Source: Lichtheimia corymbifera B2541 (taxonomy: Eukaryota; Mucoromycota; Mucoromycetes; Mucorales; Lichtheimiaceae). Taken from it: 64,000 nt of DNA. The translations under genes were made by a program, and so were the position numbers. Where the stretch lies: the NCBI GenBank assembly GCA_000697475.1, contig JNEU01000877.1:1-64000 (forward strand). The letters run 5' to 3'. The number at the start of each line of letters is the position of its first letter. Positions within the stretch are counted from its first letter, which is position 1. Shown in pieces: positions 34,831-48,037 of this stretch. The notes beneath the pieces are model-generated. The model saw only the letters and a program-made list of their open reading frames with translations, ran no database searches and was not told the origin of the DNA.

Positions 34831-37800
34831 ATGCATACAACCATACAGGCTATCGATCAGCGCTCCATTCACAGGATCTGTTCTGGCCAGGTCATTTTGG
34901 ATTTGTCCATGGCTGTCAAAGAACTTGTCGAAAACAGTTTGGATGCTGGAGCAACCACCATAGGTAAATGCTGCTTCGAGCGAGACTTCACAGGCACCAC
35001 CATTAATGAGTCAATGGGTGTAGACGTCAAGTTCAAGGATCAAGGACTGGAAGCCATTGAGGTGTCAGACAATGGGAGTGGTATACACGAATCGAACTAT
35101 GCATCGTTGGGTAAGACAATGGGGTTCCTAGTGAAGGTCTCTTTACTAATAATGATCACGTGGACATGACAGCTCTCAAACATCATACATCCAAGTTGCA
35201 GAACTTTGAGGATCTCGCAAGCGTGAATACCTTTGGTTTTCGTGGTGAAGCGTTGAGTTCATTGACAGCACTTGGTGAATTGGTTGTTACGACGGCTACA
35301 AAGGAACAAGCACCTCGAGGAACAAGACTAGAATATGATTCGAATGGCAAGCTGGTATCTCGTAATGCGGTGGCTAGATCAGTATGTAGTGACGTTATAG
35401 GTGTATGCATGCAAGGCTTATTCAAGTATCTATTTTAGAAGGGCACCACGATACAAATCAACAATCTCTTTCATTCATTGCCTGTACGTCAACAAGAGTT
35501 CAAGCGGAATATCAAGAGAGAATACGCCAAAGCATTGTCATTGTTGCAAGCCTATGCATTGATATCTCAAAATACCCGATTAACAGTAACGAATCAAGGA
35601 TCACGAGGGTAAGTGTTGGAACATCAAAGTGGGAGAAGGGGCTTGGTATTAATTCGAGAAAAAAAAAAGTCAAGGAACCAAAGCACTCGCAACCAGTGGC
35701 AACAAGACAATCCGAGAGAATATCGTCAATGTCTTTGGCACCAAGATGATGTCACAAGTAGTTCCTTTCTTTGTGGAGTTTACTGTGGAGGATGATCAGC
35801 CAGTCAAGATCCAAGGATTTATTTCAAAACCTGTACCAGGAGCCGGAAGGAATACTGCTGATCGACAGTACATGTTTGTTAATGGTCGACCTTGCCATTT
35901 ACCAAAGGTAAAAAGAGAGGGAGGCGCTTATGGATAGAGTAACTCAATGGTTGTTTAGATAGCAAAAGCTGTGAATGATGCTTACAAATCCATTGTGCCA
36001 TCCCAAAGCCCTTTTTTACTCGCTGACATCAAGCTATCTCCAGGTAAGTAGAGATTGGTCTTATGGCATCTTGTATTGATTCATGCGCATTAGCCATGTA
36101 CGACGTCAATGTTACACCTGACAAACGCAGTCTTTACTTGCATGATGAGCGCCGGATCATAGATGAACTTACGGTAAAACATCCACCAAGCTGTACAAAA
36201 AAAGGAGGGAATACTCAAGAGTCGATATAGGAAGGGATTACACAAGAGCTGATGGCAACTTCGACAGTGGAAATCCGTTCGCAGCAAGAGATTACAAGCA
36301 GCATCACTCGACAATCAGGCTCCTTTTTGTCATCGCAGTCAAGCACTACGATTCAAGAAAAGCATACCACATCACCACTCGAGGATACAATATCACGTCG
36401 TGTTGAAGAGACTGCGATATTACAAACACCACCACCAGGAAATGATACTCGTGCATCTGACAATGTTCCGTCTTCAAAGAATTCATGGTTGGCCAGGTTG
36501 CAAGATATGGCTGCTAGGAACCAGAAACGGACCACAGGTTCTTCTAGAACCAAGAAGCGTCAATCCACCCTCCTTACACATATCACCACTGCCAAACGAC
36601 CGAGACTTGTTGAAGAGGAAGAGGAAGAGGAAGAGGAAATGGATACATCTGCACCTGAATCCACGCCCAAATCGGCATTGTCAGAGATATCAGCTAGGGA
36701 TGGTGAATCGATGGAAACGGATGAATTGGATGAGGATGATGACGACGACGATGCAGAGGCGGGACAACATGAGCAGCCGGCTAATGGGAATGAGGCGGAG
36801 GATCATCATCATATTACCAACAATACCACCATTGCTAATGGTGCTTGGTGCACAGGTGATCTCGAGCGATCCATACCCATCCATGATGAAGACCAGTTTT
36901 TGGAACGTTTGAAAAAAAAGTTCAGTGACGTTGGCATTTCAACAAGCAGCAACGGGAGTGGATATGACAGCGGCGATTCACAGCAAGTTTTTGTCAAAGC
37001 AGCCAATCTTGAGAATGAGGATGATACAGCAGCAGCCGACGCCCTGAGTCGTGTTCTTCATAAGAGTGATTTTGCCCGTATGAAAGTGCTCGGCCAATTC
37101 AATGATTCCTTTATCTTGGTGATGCTGGATGACTATGACCTTTTTATCGTTGATCAGCATGCATCAGACGAAAAGTACAACTTTGAAGATCTTCAAGCAA
37201 ACACACGCATCGAAAGTCAACGCCTCGTTGTGTAAGTAAATGGAGCTGAGATTTTAATCACCACTCACGTGCTATTATGATTAGACCCCATATACCCGAC
37301 CTTACCGTCGCTGAAGAGAGCGTAGCAATTGAAAATGCACATATTCTGAGGGCCAACTGCTTTGAATTCAGAGTGGATGAAGATAGCGCACCCGGAAGAC
37401 GTATCCAAGTGATCTCCCAACCCATGAGTGATTCCAAAGTATTCAGCTCTACAGGTATATCAACAACACCCCCCCTTTGTTTGAAATGTGGAATCTTATA
37501 TCTTTGCTTTTAGACTTTAGTGAGCTTATCCATTCTTTGACTGAACATCCTGGCCGCATGGTAAAATGTCGTGGTTTACGGAACGTGTATGCTTCGCGAG
37601 CTTGTCGAAAATCCAAAATGTTTGGTGACCCTCTCAACTACAAGGAAATGGTTCAGATAGTTCAACACATGGGAGAATTGGATCATCCATGGGTAAGTAG
37701 TGGCATATTGGTGTATAATGAAACGACTCTCACTCATGCTTTTGAATAGAATTGTCCACATGGTCGGCCTACATTACGGCATTTACATCGTTTCAAGCGT

Positions 37801-37866
37801 AATCGACAAGATGCACCCCAGCGACCCATCACTTTCAAAGGAAGCTTATTCACCCATTCCCAGTAA
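34831..37866 (+). CDS. PMS1: DNA mismatch repair MutL homologue Pms1/PMS2
   Basis: Eleven exons encode roughly 770 residues. The N-terminal GHKL ATPase has [27 protein letters not shown] and [13 protein letters not shown], closest to Pms1/PMS2. An acidic, low-complexity linker follows. The C-terminal endonuclease domain has [12 protein letters not shown], fitting DQHA(x)2E(x)4E, then [12 protein letters not shown] where many members have ACRxSVMIG, and CPHGRPT. Pms1 pairs with Mlh1 and nicks DNA during mismatch repair in the nucleus. The start at 34831 matches the family; exon 5 is best begun at 35670, after a run of ten A, because this keeps NQGSRGQGTKA in frame. Confidence 0.92.
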
Positions 37867-38128
37867 ACAGCCTATGTATATGTATATCTCATTGTAATAT
37901 ATTGTTGTTGCTATGGCAGAATCCCCGACAACGCCGTATCAAGTTAAAAGCATATGACATCAATGCAAAAAATGTCAACATCCGACGCGCTAAAAGCGGC
38001 GATTTTCATTTTTACTTGGGCAAAGCAAGACACGCACTGACACACACACACGCACGCACGCACGCACGTACACGTCTCTTTCTCTTTCTCCACTCCCTAC
38101 TCTCTTATTCCAAAAACGACACAACTCA

Positions 38129-39058
38129 ATGCGTATATTTGCCATTCCCATCTTGCGTAATCGCTGGGCGTATTATTGTCACTCGACGGCCCCTACCACA
38201 TCACAACTCACCAAAGTCGTCGACTGGTCCAGTAAAAAGTGGGAACAACTGGGAACGGCCGATCCAACCACTTGGAAACGTAAACTGTATGATCGTGGCA
38301 ACCACTTCATGAACCAGCTCGATTACCAGGAATGGTTTCTCAAGAACGTACCCAACAAGGGCGATATTCAGCATCCACCTGAAAAGGTATTTTTACTACC
38401 TTTGGGCGTGTGTGCATGCGTGCGATCGTTTGTAGGGTGGCGATGAATAGTAAACTGATTTGTATAGGCACATGTCCTTTATGCGTCGTTATTGGATGGT
38501 CCAGCAGTTCAGCATCATTTGGAGCACTTGTTACAAGTCAAGGAGCCGTATCACAAGAAATACATGTATTATTCGGCTTACTGGGTCCCCGTTGCATGTA
38601 CATTTGCCATTGTTCCATTGATTCCCAATATACCACTTGCCTATAATCTATTCCGTTTGTACAGTCATTACACAGGTAAGCGGCGACATGAGTGGATGGA
38701 TGGATAGTTACTGACAAAGGAACAAGCTTATAAGGGTGCACAGCATTTGAAGTCTTTACCATTGGATTATGCAGAATCACCCGAACTGGACCGACTGCTC
38801 AATACTCATGAATTCTGTACAACCAACGAGTTACAATTACCATCCGAGATTGAAGATTCATTCAAGCAGAGTGCTAAACCCAACCTTCAACTCTTGTTGC
38901 AATGCGATATACCCGGTGTCATTGGTTTACAAGAAATTACCAATCTCTCCCACCACTTTGAATCGCTTGGGATGGAAGTAGAATTGAAGAGAGCTCGGTA
39001 TCAAATGTTGGCAGATGTTGCTCGAGAACGATTTGCATCCTCCTCCTCCACCTCATAG
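38129..39058 (+). CDS. Mitochondrial K+/H+ exchange-related (Mit_KHE1 family) protein
   Basis: Three exons (38129-38386, 38468-38675, 38727-39058) give about 265 residues: a basic N-terminus MRIFAIPILRNRWAYY suited to mitochondrial import, KVVDWSSKKWEQLG, one or two membrane segments around YYSAYWVPVACTFAIVPLIPN with the following NLFRLYSHYTAYKGAQHL, and a polar tail. This order fits the fungal family that includes yeast YDL183C, implicated in mitochondrial K+/H+ exchange. A CACG/CGCA microsatellite (about 38040-38070) lies just upstream. Confidence 0.75.
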
Positions 39059-39254
39059 AAGATGATTAGATTAGAGTGCTCTTTTTTTTATTATTACACA
39101 ATGACGTTGGTTTCACTGGATATAAATTGATGGAAAGGGAGGGGGGATTGGGGGTTGATAGTAGACAAGGGTTTTTTCTTATTTATGTGTGACACTGAAG
39201 ACAGCCACGCGCGTGAATTCTTCTTTTCCCCCACACCACACACCTCTCATCATT

Positions 39255-42200
39255 ATGAGCAACACACAAGGCTTCTCTCATTTCGTATTGTGTGCAAGCA
39301 CACCCGACAAATATGAAGAGACCATTACTTTTTATGAAGCCATTGGGTTTCAAAGAATGTTGGATCAATGCAAAACCAAAGAAGATAATCGACATAAGGT
39401 GTGGATGAAACTCAAGGCAGCTGCACAAGCACAAGCCGCTGATCTTGTGATCAAAATCACCCTTTCCGAAGGCAACACGTTTCTGGACCCAAGACAAACC
39501 AATGGTGAAAGTGCAGTCGTCATTCTTGTGAAAGATATGGAGGTAAATAATTGTTGAACAAGGGAAAATTGAATTGCTAACTTTTTTGTCTTTAAGAAAA
39601 CGCGAGCCAAATTGGACATCATGAGCGTACAATGCCAAAGTCAACATGATCGGCTTTATTCATGTGATCCCTTGGGCACCCCTCTGATATTCTACAACAG
39701 ACCACATGGATTACTGAAAACTGATCCACGTGATGACATGTGTGATGAAATGCGTCATTTCGATCCTGGAAAGACAAATCGACGTATTGCCATCTTGACA
39801 TCCGGTGGTGATGCACCTGGTATGAACCCTTGTGTACGTGCTGTGGTGCGTTATGGTATCTCCATGGGTTGTGACATGTACGCTGTCTATGAAGGATATC
39901 AAGGTAAGGAAGGAAGGAAGTAAAAAAGAACAAAGGCTTTGTATTCACCTGCTGTAAATGATCCTAGGCTTGGTGGATGGTGGTGAAAGAATTCGGCGTA
40001 TGGATTGGAAAAGTGTGCGCGGTTGGCTTCACGTGGTACGATATACAGAATGTTTACATTTTCATGCAAAATAGACTCATGGTTACACAAATAGGGTGGT
40101 ACATTGATTGGTACAGCACGATGCAAAGATTTTCAACAACGTGAAGGTCGTCTTCGTGCAGTAGAAAACCTTGTTTCCAGAGGCATTGATTCGATTATTG
40201 TATGTGGCGGTGATGGATCGTTAACCGGTGCCGATGTTTTCCGCGCTGAATGGCCTAGCTTGATCAAGGAATTGAAAGACAATGGCAAGATTACCGCTGA
40301 ACTAGCTGAAAAACACAAGGATTTGACCATTGTGGGATTGGTGGGATCCATTGATAATGACATGGCTCTTACGGACATTACCATTGGTGCTGTTACTTCT
40401 TTACATCGTATTTGTGAATCCGTGGATGCCATCAACACCACAGCCTTATCCCATTCACGTGCCTTTGTGGTTGAAGTAATGGGTCGTCATTGTGGTTGGC
40501 TTGCCTTAATGGCTGGTATAGCAACGGGTGCTGATTTCATCTTTATTCCTGAACGACCTCCTGATGATGATTGGCCAGAGCGCTTGTGTAAAGTGGCACG
40601 ACGTCATCGTGATCTCGGTAAGCGCAAAACCATTGTCATCGTGGCAGAAGGTGCCCTTGATACATCCTTGAACCCTATCAAGGCCGATCCCATCAAGAAT
40701 ATCCTAAGTGAGCGACTTGGATTGGATACGCGTGTCACAACATTGGGCCATGTTCAACGTGGTGGGTCCCCTTGTGCTGCTGATCGCATTCTTGCCACCG
40801 TGCAAGGTGTCCAAGCCGTGCGTGCTGTACTCGATAGCAACCCAAATACAGAATCACCCTTAATCGGCATGTCGAATAACAAGGTCACATGCACACCCTT
40901 GATGAAGGCAGTGGAATTGACACATGAAGTGGCCAAAGCGATTAGTGAGAAGAACTTTGCACGAGCCATGGAATTACGTGATCCACAATTTTCTGAAGAA
41001 TATGATGCATTCACAGCAAGTACCATCATGGATGACACGACCTCCCTTTTACTTCCCGAGTATAAACGACTTCGTATTGCCATTTTGCATATTGGCGCAC
41101 CTGCTGGTGGTATGAATGCAGCAACACGTACTGCTGTACGCTATGCTTTGAATCGAGGCCATCATCCCATTGTCGTTTATAATGGCTTCACAGGCTTGGT
41201 GCGTGGTACCATGGAAGATGAAACGTGGATTGGTGTGGATGGGTGGACACCACGAGGTGGTTCTGAGCTTGGTACCAATCGTTATATTCCCGGCAAGGAT
41301 GTGGACATGGGCATGATTGCATATCAGATACAAAAGCATCAGATTCAAGGCATGATTGTGATCGGAGGCTTTGAAGCTTACAGTGCCCTTGTTGAACTCG
41401 AAAAGGAACGTGTGCACTATCCATCCTTATGTATCCCCATTTGTCAATTACCTGCCACCATCTCCAACAATGTACCTGGTACCGATTTTTCATTGGGTAC
41501 AGACACCGCTTTGAACGCTATTATCTTTTCATGTGATGCTATTGCACAATCAGCAAGATCGTCAAGACGTCGTGTGTTTGTGGTGGAAGTGCAAGGTGGC
41601 AAAACAGGCTACTTAGCTGTGGAGGCTGGTCTTGCATCAGGTGCCAACACAGTGTATATCCCAGAAGAGGGTATTTCGCTTGCTCGTCTACAATCGGATG
41701 TTAAGCATCTTATGGCCTTGTATTTGGATGATGACCCAGATAAATCAGAAGGGCGTATTATCCTGCGTACCGAGACGGCAAGTAACACTTACACCACCGA
41801 AGTCATTAGCAACATCCTCAAGGAAGAGGGTCATCAGTTCTTTGATTCACGTACTGCTATTCTTGGTCACATTCAACAAGGTGATACGCCTTCTCCTTTG
41901 GATCGTATTCGTGCTACACGTCTTGCCATGCGTGCTATTGAATTCCTTGAGATCCACACAAATGGTGTATTGGAAACATATCATAACCAAGGTAAACCGC
42001 CACCTGTTGAACTTAATACCTGCCATGAATCGGTCGCTGTCATTGGTATCGCTGGCAACGGTGTGCGATATAGCCCTGTACGCGATTTGCTCGTGGAAAC
42101 GGATATCAAGAATCGTAAACCAAGAGGCGCATGGTGGTATGCAGATCGTGATCTCGTTGATCTACTTGCTGGTCGTGGTATGTTTACCCCTGAAGCACAA

Positions 42201-42281
42201 GCGCGTATCCATGAACATGAACAATGTGAAGAAGAAGAGCGTAAAGCAGAACGAAGAAAGTTTGAGCGTCGCTATTCTTGA
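39255..42281 (+). CDS. PFK: ATP-dependent 6-phosphofructokinase, eukaryotic two-lobe type
   Basis: Four exons encode about 930 residues. The first 140 ([15 protein letters not shown]...) form the glyoxalase-like extension found in fungal PFKs. The catalytic lobe has [37 protein letters not shown] and [14 protein letters not shown]; in [12 protein letters not shown] the base aspartates are present although family members usually have GTD at the end. The regulatory lobe follows from about [16 protein letters not shown] with [13 protein letters not shown] and [15 protein letters not shown]. It phosphorylates fructose 6-phosphate in glycolysis in the cytosol. The long last exon (40095-42281) carries most of the protein. 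Confidence 0.95.
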
Positions 42282-42457
42282 ATTACTTTCATTTATCAAT
42301 AAACATGCTTCTTTTGAGATCATCGCTCATTTCTTTATCCAAGATGCATATTTGCATATGTTTTTTCTTTTTAATAGAAGAGGAGTGGTAATAAAGACAT
42401 ACAAGGTAGTGAAGATATATTACTAGCAGGGAATTGGGGAGGAATCAAGCGAATTTT

Positions 42458-42963
42458 TCATAGTCGCTCAGTGGGGAAGGAAGGAGGAGGAGAGTGGGAA
42501 ATGAGAGTAATCGGGAAGAGGTGGTCAACAATGGGGAGGAATACGATCCGTCTTTTTAAGTCGTATGTGTCGATTTTTCCTTCTACAACGCTGGTGAGGT
42601 TGATCTTGGCGGATATATTGCGCTCATCGGGCAACTGTTCATACCGGTATTTCCTTTGCATGATAGTATTCGATGATTCAAACTCTTTGATAGCGTCTGT
42701 CATTTCTTTTATACGCACATGAAAAAATGAGTTAGATATCGATCGACGGTCCAGTCATAATGAATGATACTCACTCTGAGTGCCCACCAGAAGAAATGTT
42801 GGGCTCCCAAAAAAAGAGGCTCCCAGAAGATGCGTGTAAATCCAAGAGTTTCTGCTTGATCATCGATGCCTTCAGGAATATAGCACTTGTCGACACATAA
42901 CATCCTTAATTGGCCATGTCCCCACCACAAAACTCTATAATAGACCAAAGTGCTTCCAAAGGT
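42458..42963 (-). CDS. Unrecognised gene, 3' exons of a probable membrane protein
   Basis: Exons about 42963-42920, 42865-42775 and 42705-42458 join in phase to read TFGSTLVYYRVLWWGHGQLR, INSWIYTHLLGASFFGSPTF, LLVGTQ and KMTDAIKEFESSNTIMQRK, ending in a proline-rich tail and stopping at 42458. The middle has a short membrane-like segment. No start codon precedes the first exon in frame, so 5' exons are missing from this model. No family recognised. Confidence 0.45.
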
Positions 42964-43094
42964 ATGTTAGTTACGGACTTGTTTCTTGATGTCGGTGTTG
43001 ATGGTTGTCGTACTTTTGCCTGCCTTTGTCGTCTCGTGTGGGAAATCGAATGTCTGTTTCCCGTTTTGATCCTCCTTTTATCCCGCCAGATGTC

Positions 43095-43645
43095 TCAAAT
43101 AGTACAATCTCCATACTCTTGAGCTATTGATACGCACAAGCCCATCCGCCTTGTATTTCTCCATTCGCCTCACCAAGGCAATTGACAATCTTCTTGAGTT
43201 GTTTTGCCATTGATTGTAAAAATATATCTCCTGGAGAGAATTCGAGGTCCTTGGTGGTGTCATTGTAATCAAATGTGGTGGTCTTTGCGGCAGGGAAAAT
43301 GGCAGCAACATTCAATGCAGTTTCAGACTCCAAATCGGGTTTGCATAAGAATATGTCTCGCACACTGCACAAAGAAAAAGCATTAGGAGACGTTTCTATC
43401 CATACCATAAGCTACTCACATGATAGAAAAAAGGTCGGCTAAAAAACAAAACTTCTCTTCTCGTTCTTGGATGCGGTCGGGGATCCTCCTTCAGTGCTTG
43501 CAACATCTTTGGGGCTGATGTCTGTAAATCAACTGGTTAGCAATAAAAAGGTTGGCAGGGTTGTTTTGCAGCTTACTTGATCCATCACATTATCCACGTA
43601 GCAGAGTTGTTCACTGAAGACATGCTTGACAGTTGACCGTTCCAT
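43095..43645 (-). CDS. Unrecognised multi-exon gene
   Basis: From ATG at 43645 the first exon reads MERSTVKHVFSEQLCYVDNV and joins (GTAAGC donor) an exon at 43521 starting TSAPKMLQALKEDPRPHPRT and running to SRPFFYH. A later block includes VRDIFLCKPDLESETALNV, FDYNDTTKDLEFSPGDIF and LQSMAKQLKKIVNCL, and a final short exon gives AQEYGDCTI and a stop at 43095. The junction before VRDIF is out of phase by my reading, so part of the model is wrong or the gene is damaged. Function unknown. Confidence 0.45.
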
Positions 43646-44561
43646 CGTATCCTTTTGTAAGAATGGCTCATATTGGCGTATGATCCAGGCCGTTGGTAGT
43701 GTCGTTGTTGTCAGCGGTTGTGAGCTTCGCGGCAGGGGAAATGGGAAGTGGGAAGCCCGTTATATCACCTCCATGCAGGCTGTGGCGTGTGTGCAGCCTA
43801 ATCCTACTTTGCATATACATTTTGGGAGATAGCTACATCAAAAGGGTATATGAGTATATGCTTCATCCAGCAAAATGATTGTATTTTACCTTAATAAAAG
43901 AGCCAAATATCACAATGACAACAATGACAATGAAAGTAGGATAACAATGAAAAGCTAAAGATCATTACAAAATGAATACATGGGTCACTCACAAGGGGAT
44001 TTCCCACCACCACAGTACTTATCAAGGGCTTTTGAAGGTGCCAGCAATCAAAGAGTGATATGACGGAAGAAAAGAGATGTGTGGGAGCACAATGATGGGG
44101 CGGCAACATCTTTATGGGCGTGGGTATCTCTGTAATCATCACAAAGAGGAGAAAAGAGGGAGAGAATGTGTGTTGGGACTGGCGGTGAGATGATAGAGAT
44201 TTTGATGATCGCAAAAGGAGGAAAGGGGTGATGAAATGCTTGTCGAGGATGATGGTGAGCTGATAAATTGTTGGGGGCACCTTGAACAAAGAGCCTTGGA
44301 GCGATTGAATGTCACATGATGCACAATCAGGAAATGAGATAAACAAGGTTGTCAATAGCCATCATCAAACAATGGCATCCATCTACATGATGAGCTTGAG
44401 GATGTTTGTGTGAGTGTACGTTTTAGAAAGAAAAGTCGATGACAACTCCACGCTTCCACGATTCCGCTCATTCTCTAACCTCATCCAATGTAAATTGAGC
44501 GTACTATATTTTTTTAATAATACACGTGAGGGAAAAAAGAACACTATATAGATACAAAGCG
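43646..44561. other. No gene recognised
   Basis: A 154-codon minus-strand frame (43891-44355) is rich in Cys, Ser, His and Phe and has no family likeness; it is probably non-coding. The region lies between two genes of the same direction. Confidence 0.45.
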
Positions 44562-47500
44562 CTAATACACATCATAATCAAAAACTTCTAGACGAGTGAC
44601 ATCATCATCTCCTTTGACGGCTGCAATGCATCGTCGTTCGTCAAAAGCAACGCGCCAGACACCAGATACGTTATTGACAAGGTTGTGCATGAGCTTGCCA
44701 GTCTTGATATCCCACATTTTGATACCGCCATCGGATCCAGAAATGACCTTTTGGTTGTCGTGTTGGAAAGATGTGATGGCGCCTTCATGACCCAGAAGGA
44801 TATGTTGACGATCACCGGTTTCAGGCGACCATACACGTAGCGATTGATCGGCGGCAGCACTCACTAAATGACTCGTGGATAATCCCAACAATCCAACAAG
44901 CGCCGTGTGACCTGTATACATCATGGATTAAATACATCATGTTGTCAAAGAGAAAAAGTATGAAGAATACACACCTCCCAAGACATGTTCGCATGCACCG
45001 GTTTCCAGATTCCAGATACGCACATACGAATCCATGCTGCCACTGATACATCGGTTGCGTTTTGGATCAATGACCACTGAATACACCTTGCTCGTGTGAC
45101 CCGAGAGTTGATGCAAGCATCGGCCTTGTTCAAGATGCCATATTCGTACCGAGCCATCATAACTGCCACTCACCAAGGTATTGCCATGAGCAGCAAGCGC
45201 TCGCACAGCATCACGATGACCCAGTAATACATGCACGTGAATTGTGTTCTCTGATGATGATGATGAGGATGATGGTGTTGTCATTGGCAGATCGGTTGTA
45301 TCGGGTACAATCGCTGCTGCTCCTGCTGTTTCATCTTGTGGGAGACGTCTGGATAATCGACTCATAGTGGATCTTCTTTTATTCTTGTTACGTGAACGAC
45401 GAAGGAGATAAGAGTCATTGTTTGTGGTTGTAGCTGTTGTTGTAGCATCCTCTTTGTGTTGTACGCCGCTAATGGTGGTGGTTGTGGTGGTGATATTGGT
45501 TGATTGGGGAAGATCCCATACCCGAACGCTGTAATCTCTTGATCCGCTTACAATCAAAGGCTGTTGTGGTTCGTATCTTCCAGTGTTTGGATTCTTGATC
45601 GGCATCACAATGGTTAAGCATCGCACCGTGCCCGAATGGCCATGAAACACGTGACGACAAAGGCCCGTGTCAATATCCCATACACGGATCGTACGATCGG
45701 TAGCACCCGTGACTAATGTGTTTCCCACATACTGCAACGCCCATACACCACCTTCATGACCATAGAATGTGCGTATCAATCGGCCTGTGCGGATGTCATA
45801 TAAATTGGCAGTTTGATCATCGGATGCGGTGATAATCTTGTCCTCGTCAAATTGCAAGCATGTGACAACATTGCTGGAATGACCCGTCAGTTGCATTCGA
45901 TGGGCACGATTATGCCGCCAATTCAATTGGATACGTAAATGACGTTGATAGATCCTCTTGTAGCCATAAGCACCTCGATTCATCATTTCTTCATTTTGCT
46001 GCTCCACTTGCTCTTCTTGAGTGATCTGGTATCCAGCCTCCTCTATCTTCAATCGCCATAATTCGGCATCCCCATCAATGATTTCCTGCCATTGTCGTGA
46101 TACTGCTAAACAACGGCATAGCACGGGTACATCCAAAAGTGAAAGAATGCGACGTTGAAGGTGACTTGGTAAGCGACCCACAATATCAGTGCGAAGTACA
46201 TCATTGATGGCTGAATGAGCGAGTCGTAATGTGGTCTTGTTGGAGCGGCGGAGTAAGTGCAATAATAGATATTGTCGCACATTGTCGTTGGGTAGTTGTG
46301 TATAGGTATGAAGGATGTCATTCGTACAAAGTGAAGTAGGTGGGAGCAATGCATTGTTGTTGTTGTTGTTGTTGTTGTTGGTATACGTGGTTGTAGAATG
46401 AGCGTCAATGTTGTTGTCGTCAGTAATAGTAGTTGCAGCACCATTGGGTATAGTTTCCTCCTCCATGTTGGTAGGAGAGGAATCGGAAGGTGTTGGCCAT
46501 AAATCATCGTCCGTAGCTAATGCAGAAACCGGTGATAAAGAAGGAGATGGTAATGCTGAATTTGGGCTATCCATCACCCCTAAGTTCTCCATTGTGGTTG
46601 TTGTTGTTGTTGTTGTGGCATCTCCTGGTGTTGCTGTTGTATTGGATGTGGTGGCATAACCAGAAGATGATGAATGATGATGATGATGCGTGTTGTTGCC
46701 CAATGATGAAGATGTTGAAGGTACAAATGATGCTGCTGCCATGTGCTGATCCTCTTGAACTTGATCCATGGTATTCATCTTGCGAGATGATGGTGATGAG
46801 CATACAGTTTCTGTTCTCTTGGAACTTCTTGCAGCATTATCCCAATCCTCTTCACTTGAAAACCAGGAGACAAGTCGTTTCCGTGGTGACTGATTTGTCC
46901 TTCTTTGTGCGGATACTTGTACTGCCAACTAAAAAGGGCGACAATACCGTCAAATTAACCTCCATACTCAACAACAATCCCTCTTTTTTCTTACCGAATC
47001 ATCTGCCAACACCGTTTCTTCGAACACACCTTGAATTGCTTGACAAGTGAAAGGAATACGTTGTAGCCTTAATGGGGTAGGTGTACGTGCCAAGGGGTAT
47101 ATATTATCATCTCCGTTGGGTGCATTGAATATGAGTGGTAAACGCTGAATAGATGGTCCTCGTCTGGTGGTAGGGGTAGGCAAGTCGCCAGGACTAGTGG
47201 TAATAGTAGTAGCAGTGGTAGGCTTGAACCTTGCCATCGCGTCAGGGTAAGGTATCACCTGGTCATCCTTGTCATCGCTACTACTAGTCTGGTTGTGATG
47301 GCCACCATTGCTAGAGGTTGTTGAATGGTATTGATTGTTGGGCAACATGTCGGTGTCACCACCATTGTTGTTGTTATTGCTATTGCTGCTGCTGCTGCCA
47401 GATTCGTTGGCATTATGATTGCCACCCATAGAAGTAGAAGCATGCTCGGGTATAGCGGATGGAGAAGGGAGTGGCGACGTCAACTGCATAGCTCCCAATG

Positions 47501-47621
47501 GGAATGGATGGCTTCCCATGTCGGTTGGTATGGACTTTCGGCGGAGAGGGTAGTGGCGGTGGAGGGGGTTGAGTGAATGTGTGAAGGATGAAAAGGAACC
47601 TTGTCTATGATTTCCAGCCAT
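44562..47621 (-). CDS. CDC4: F-box/WD40 protein, Cdc4/Fbw7 type
   Basis: Three exons (47621-46996, 46928-44975, 44911-44562) give about 975 residues; an in-frame ATG at 47738 would add 39 lysine-rich residues that look like leader. A long low-complexity N-terminus (Asn, Ser, Thr, His runs) precedes an F-box (LPSHLQRRILSLLDVPVL...WRLKI) and seven or eight WD40 repeats, beginning LTGHSSNVVTCLQFDEDKII. Repeats 3 and 4 are separated by a 90-residue Thr/Ser-rich loop. The end GVWRVAFDERRCIAAV is typical of Cdc4. In SCF ubiquitin ligases such proteins bring phosphorylated cell-cycle regulators for destruction. Confidence 0.9.
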
Positions 47622-47738
47622 TATGCTTTTTTTTATTACTCTTTTTGCCCTTGATATAAATACATCATTTATCCCCTGATTGATCTTACGACTTGCGCTC
47701 ATTGTATCCCATTCAACATGCTCATGAACGATATTCAT

Positions 47739-48037
47739 TTATTGAAATAAGCCATCCATGATGAGATTACATAATGGGCATATTCATGCAGATTCGCTCG
47801 CTCGGGATATCTGGCCTTTTAGTTCCGAATACCCATCACCCATTATTTGTGTCATGAGGTCTTTTATACACACAATTATTCATCCAACTTATCATTGAGC
47901 ACTATCTATCTATCTATCACTGACGACAGCTCTACGTTCATCCATATAGTCATCATGACGAAAATGCTTGGCATCTTTGGATGCATATATAAGCATCGAC
48001 AGAATAGTGCATACTTTTTTCTTATCCAAATATCCTC
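47739..48037. promoter_or_regulatory. Divergent intergenic region
   Basis: About 300 bp between the start of the CDC4-like gene (minus) and the secreted-protein gene (plus). A four-fold CTAT run lies at about 47900-47917 and a TATATAA at 47986-47992, 46 bp upstream of the plus-strand ATG. No gene inside. Confidence 0.4.

Noticed and set aside
43891..44355. 154-codon minus-strand frame
   Set aside because: Composition (many Cys, Ser, His, Phe) and lack of any motif suggest a chance frame in CT-rich DNA.
47622..47738. Longer N-terminus for the CDC4-like protein
   Set aside because: The 39 added residues are encoded by AT-rich leader-like DNA; kept only as an alternative start.
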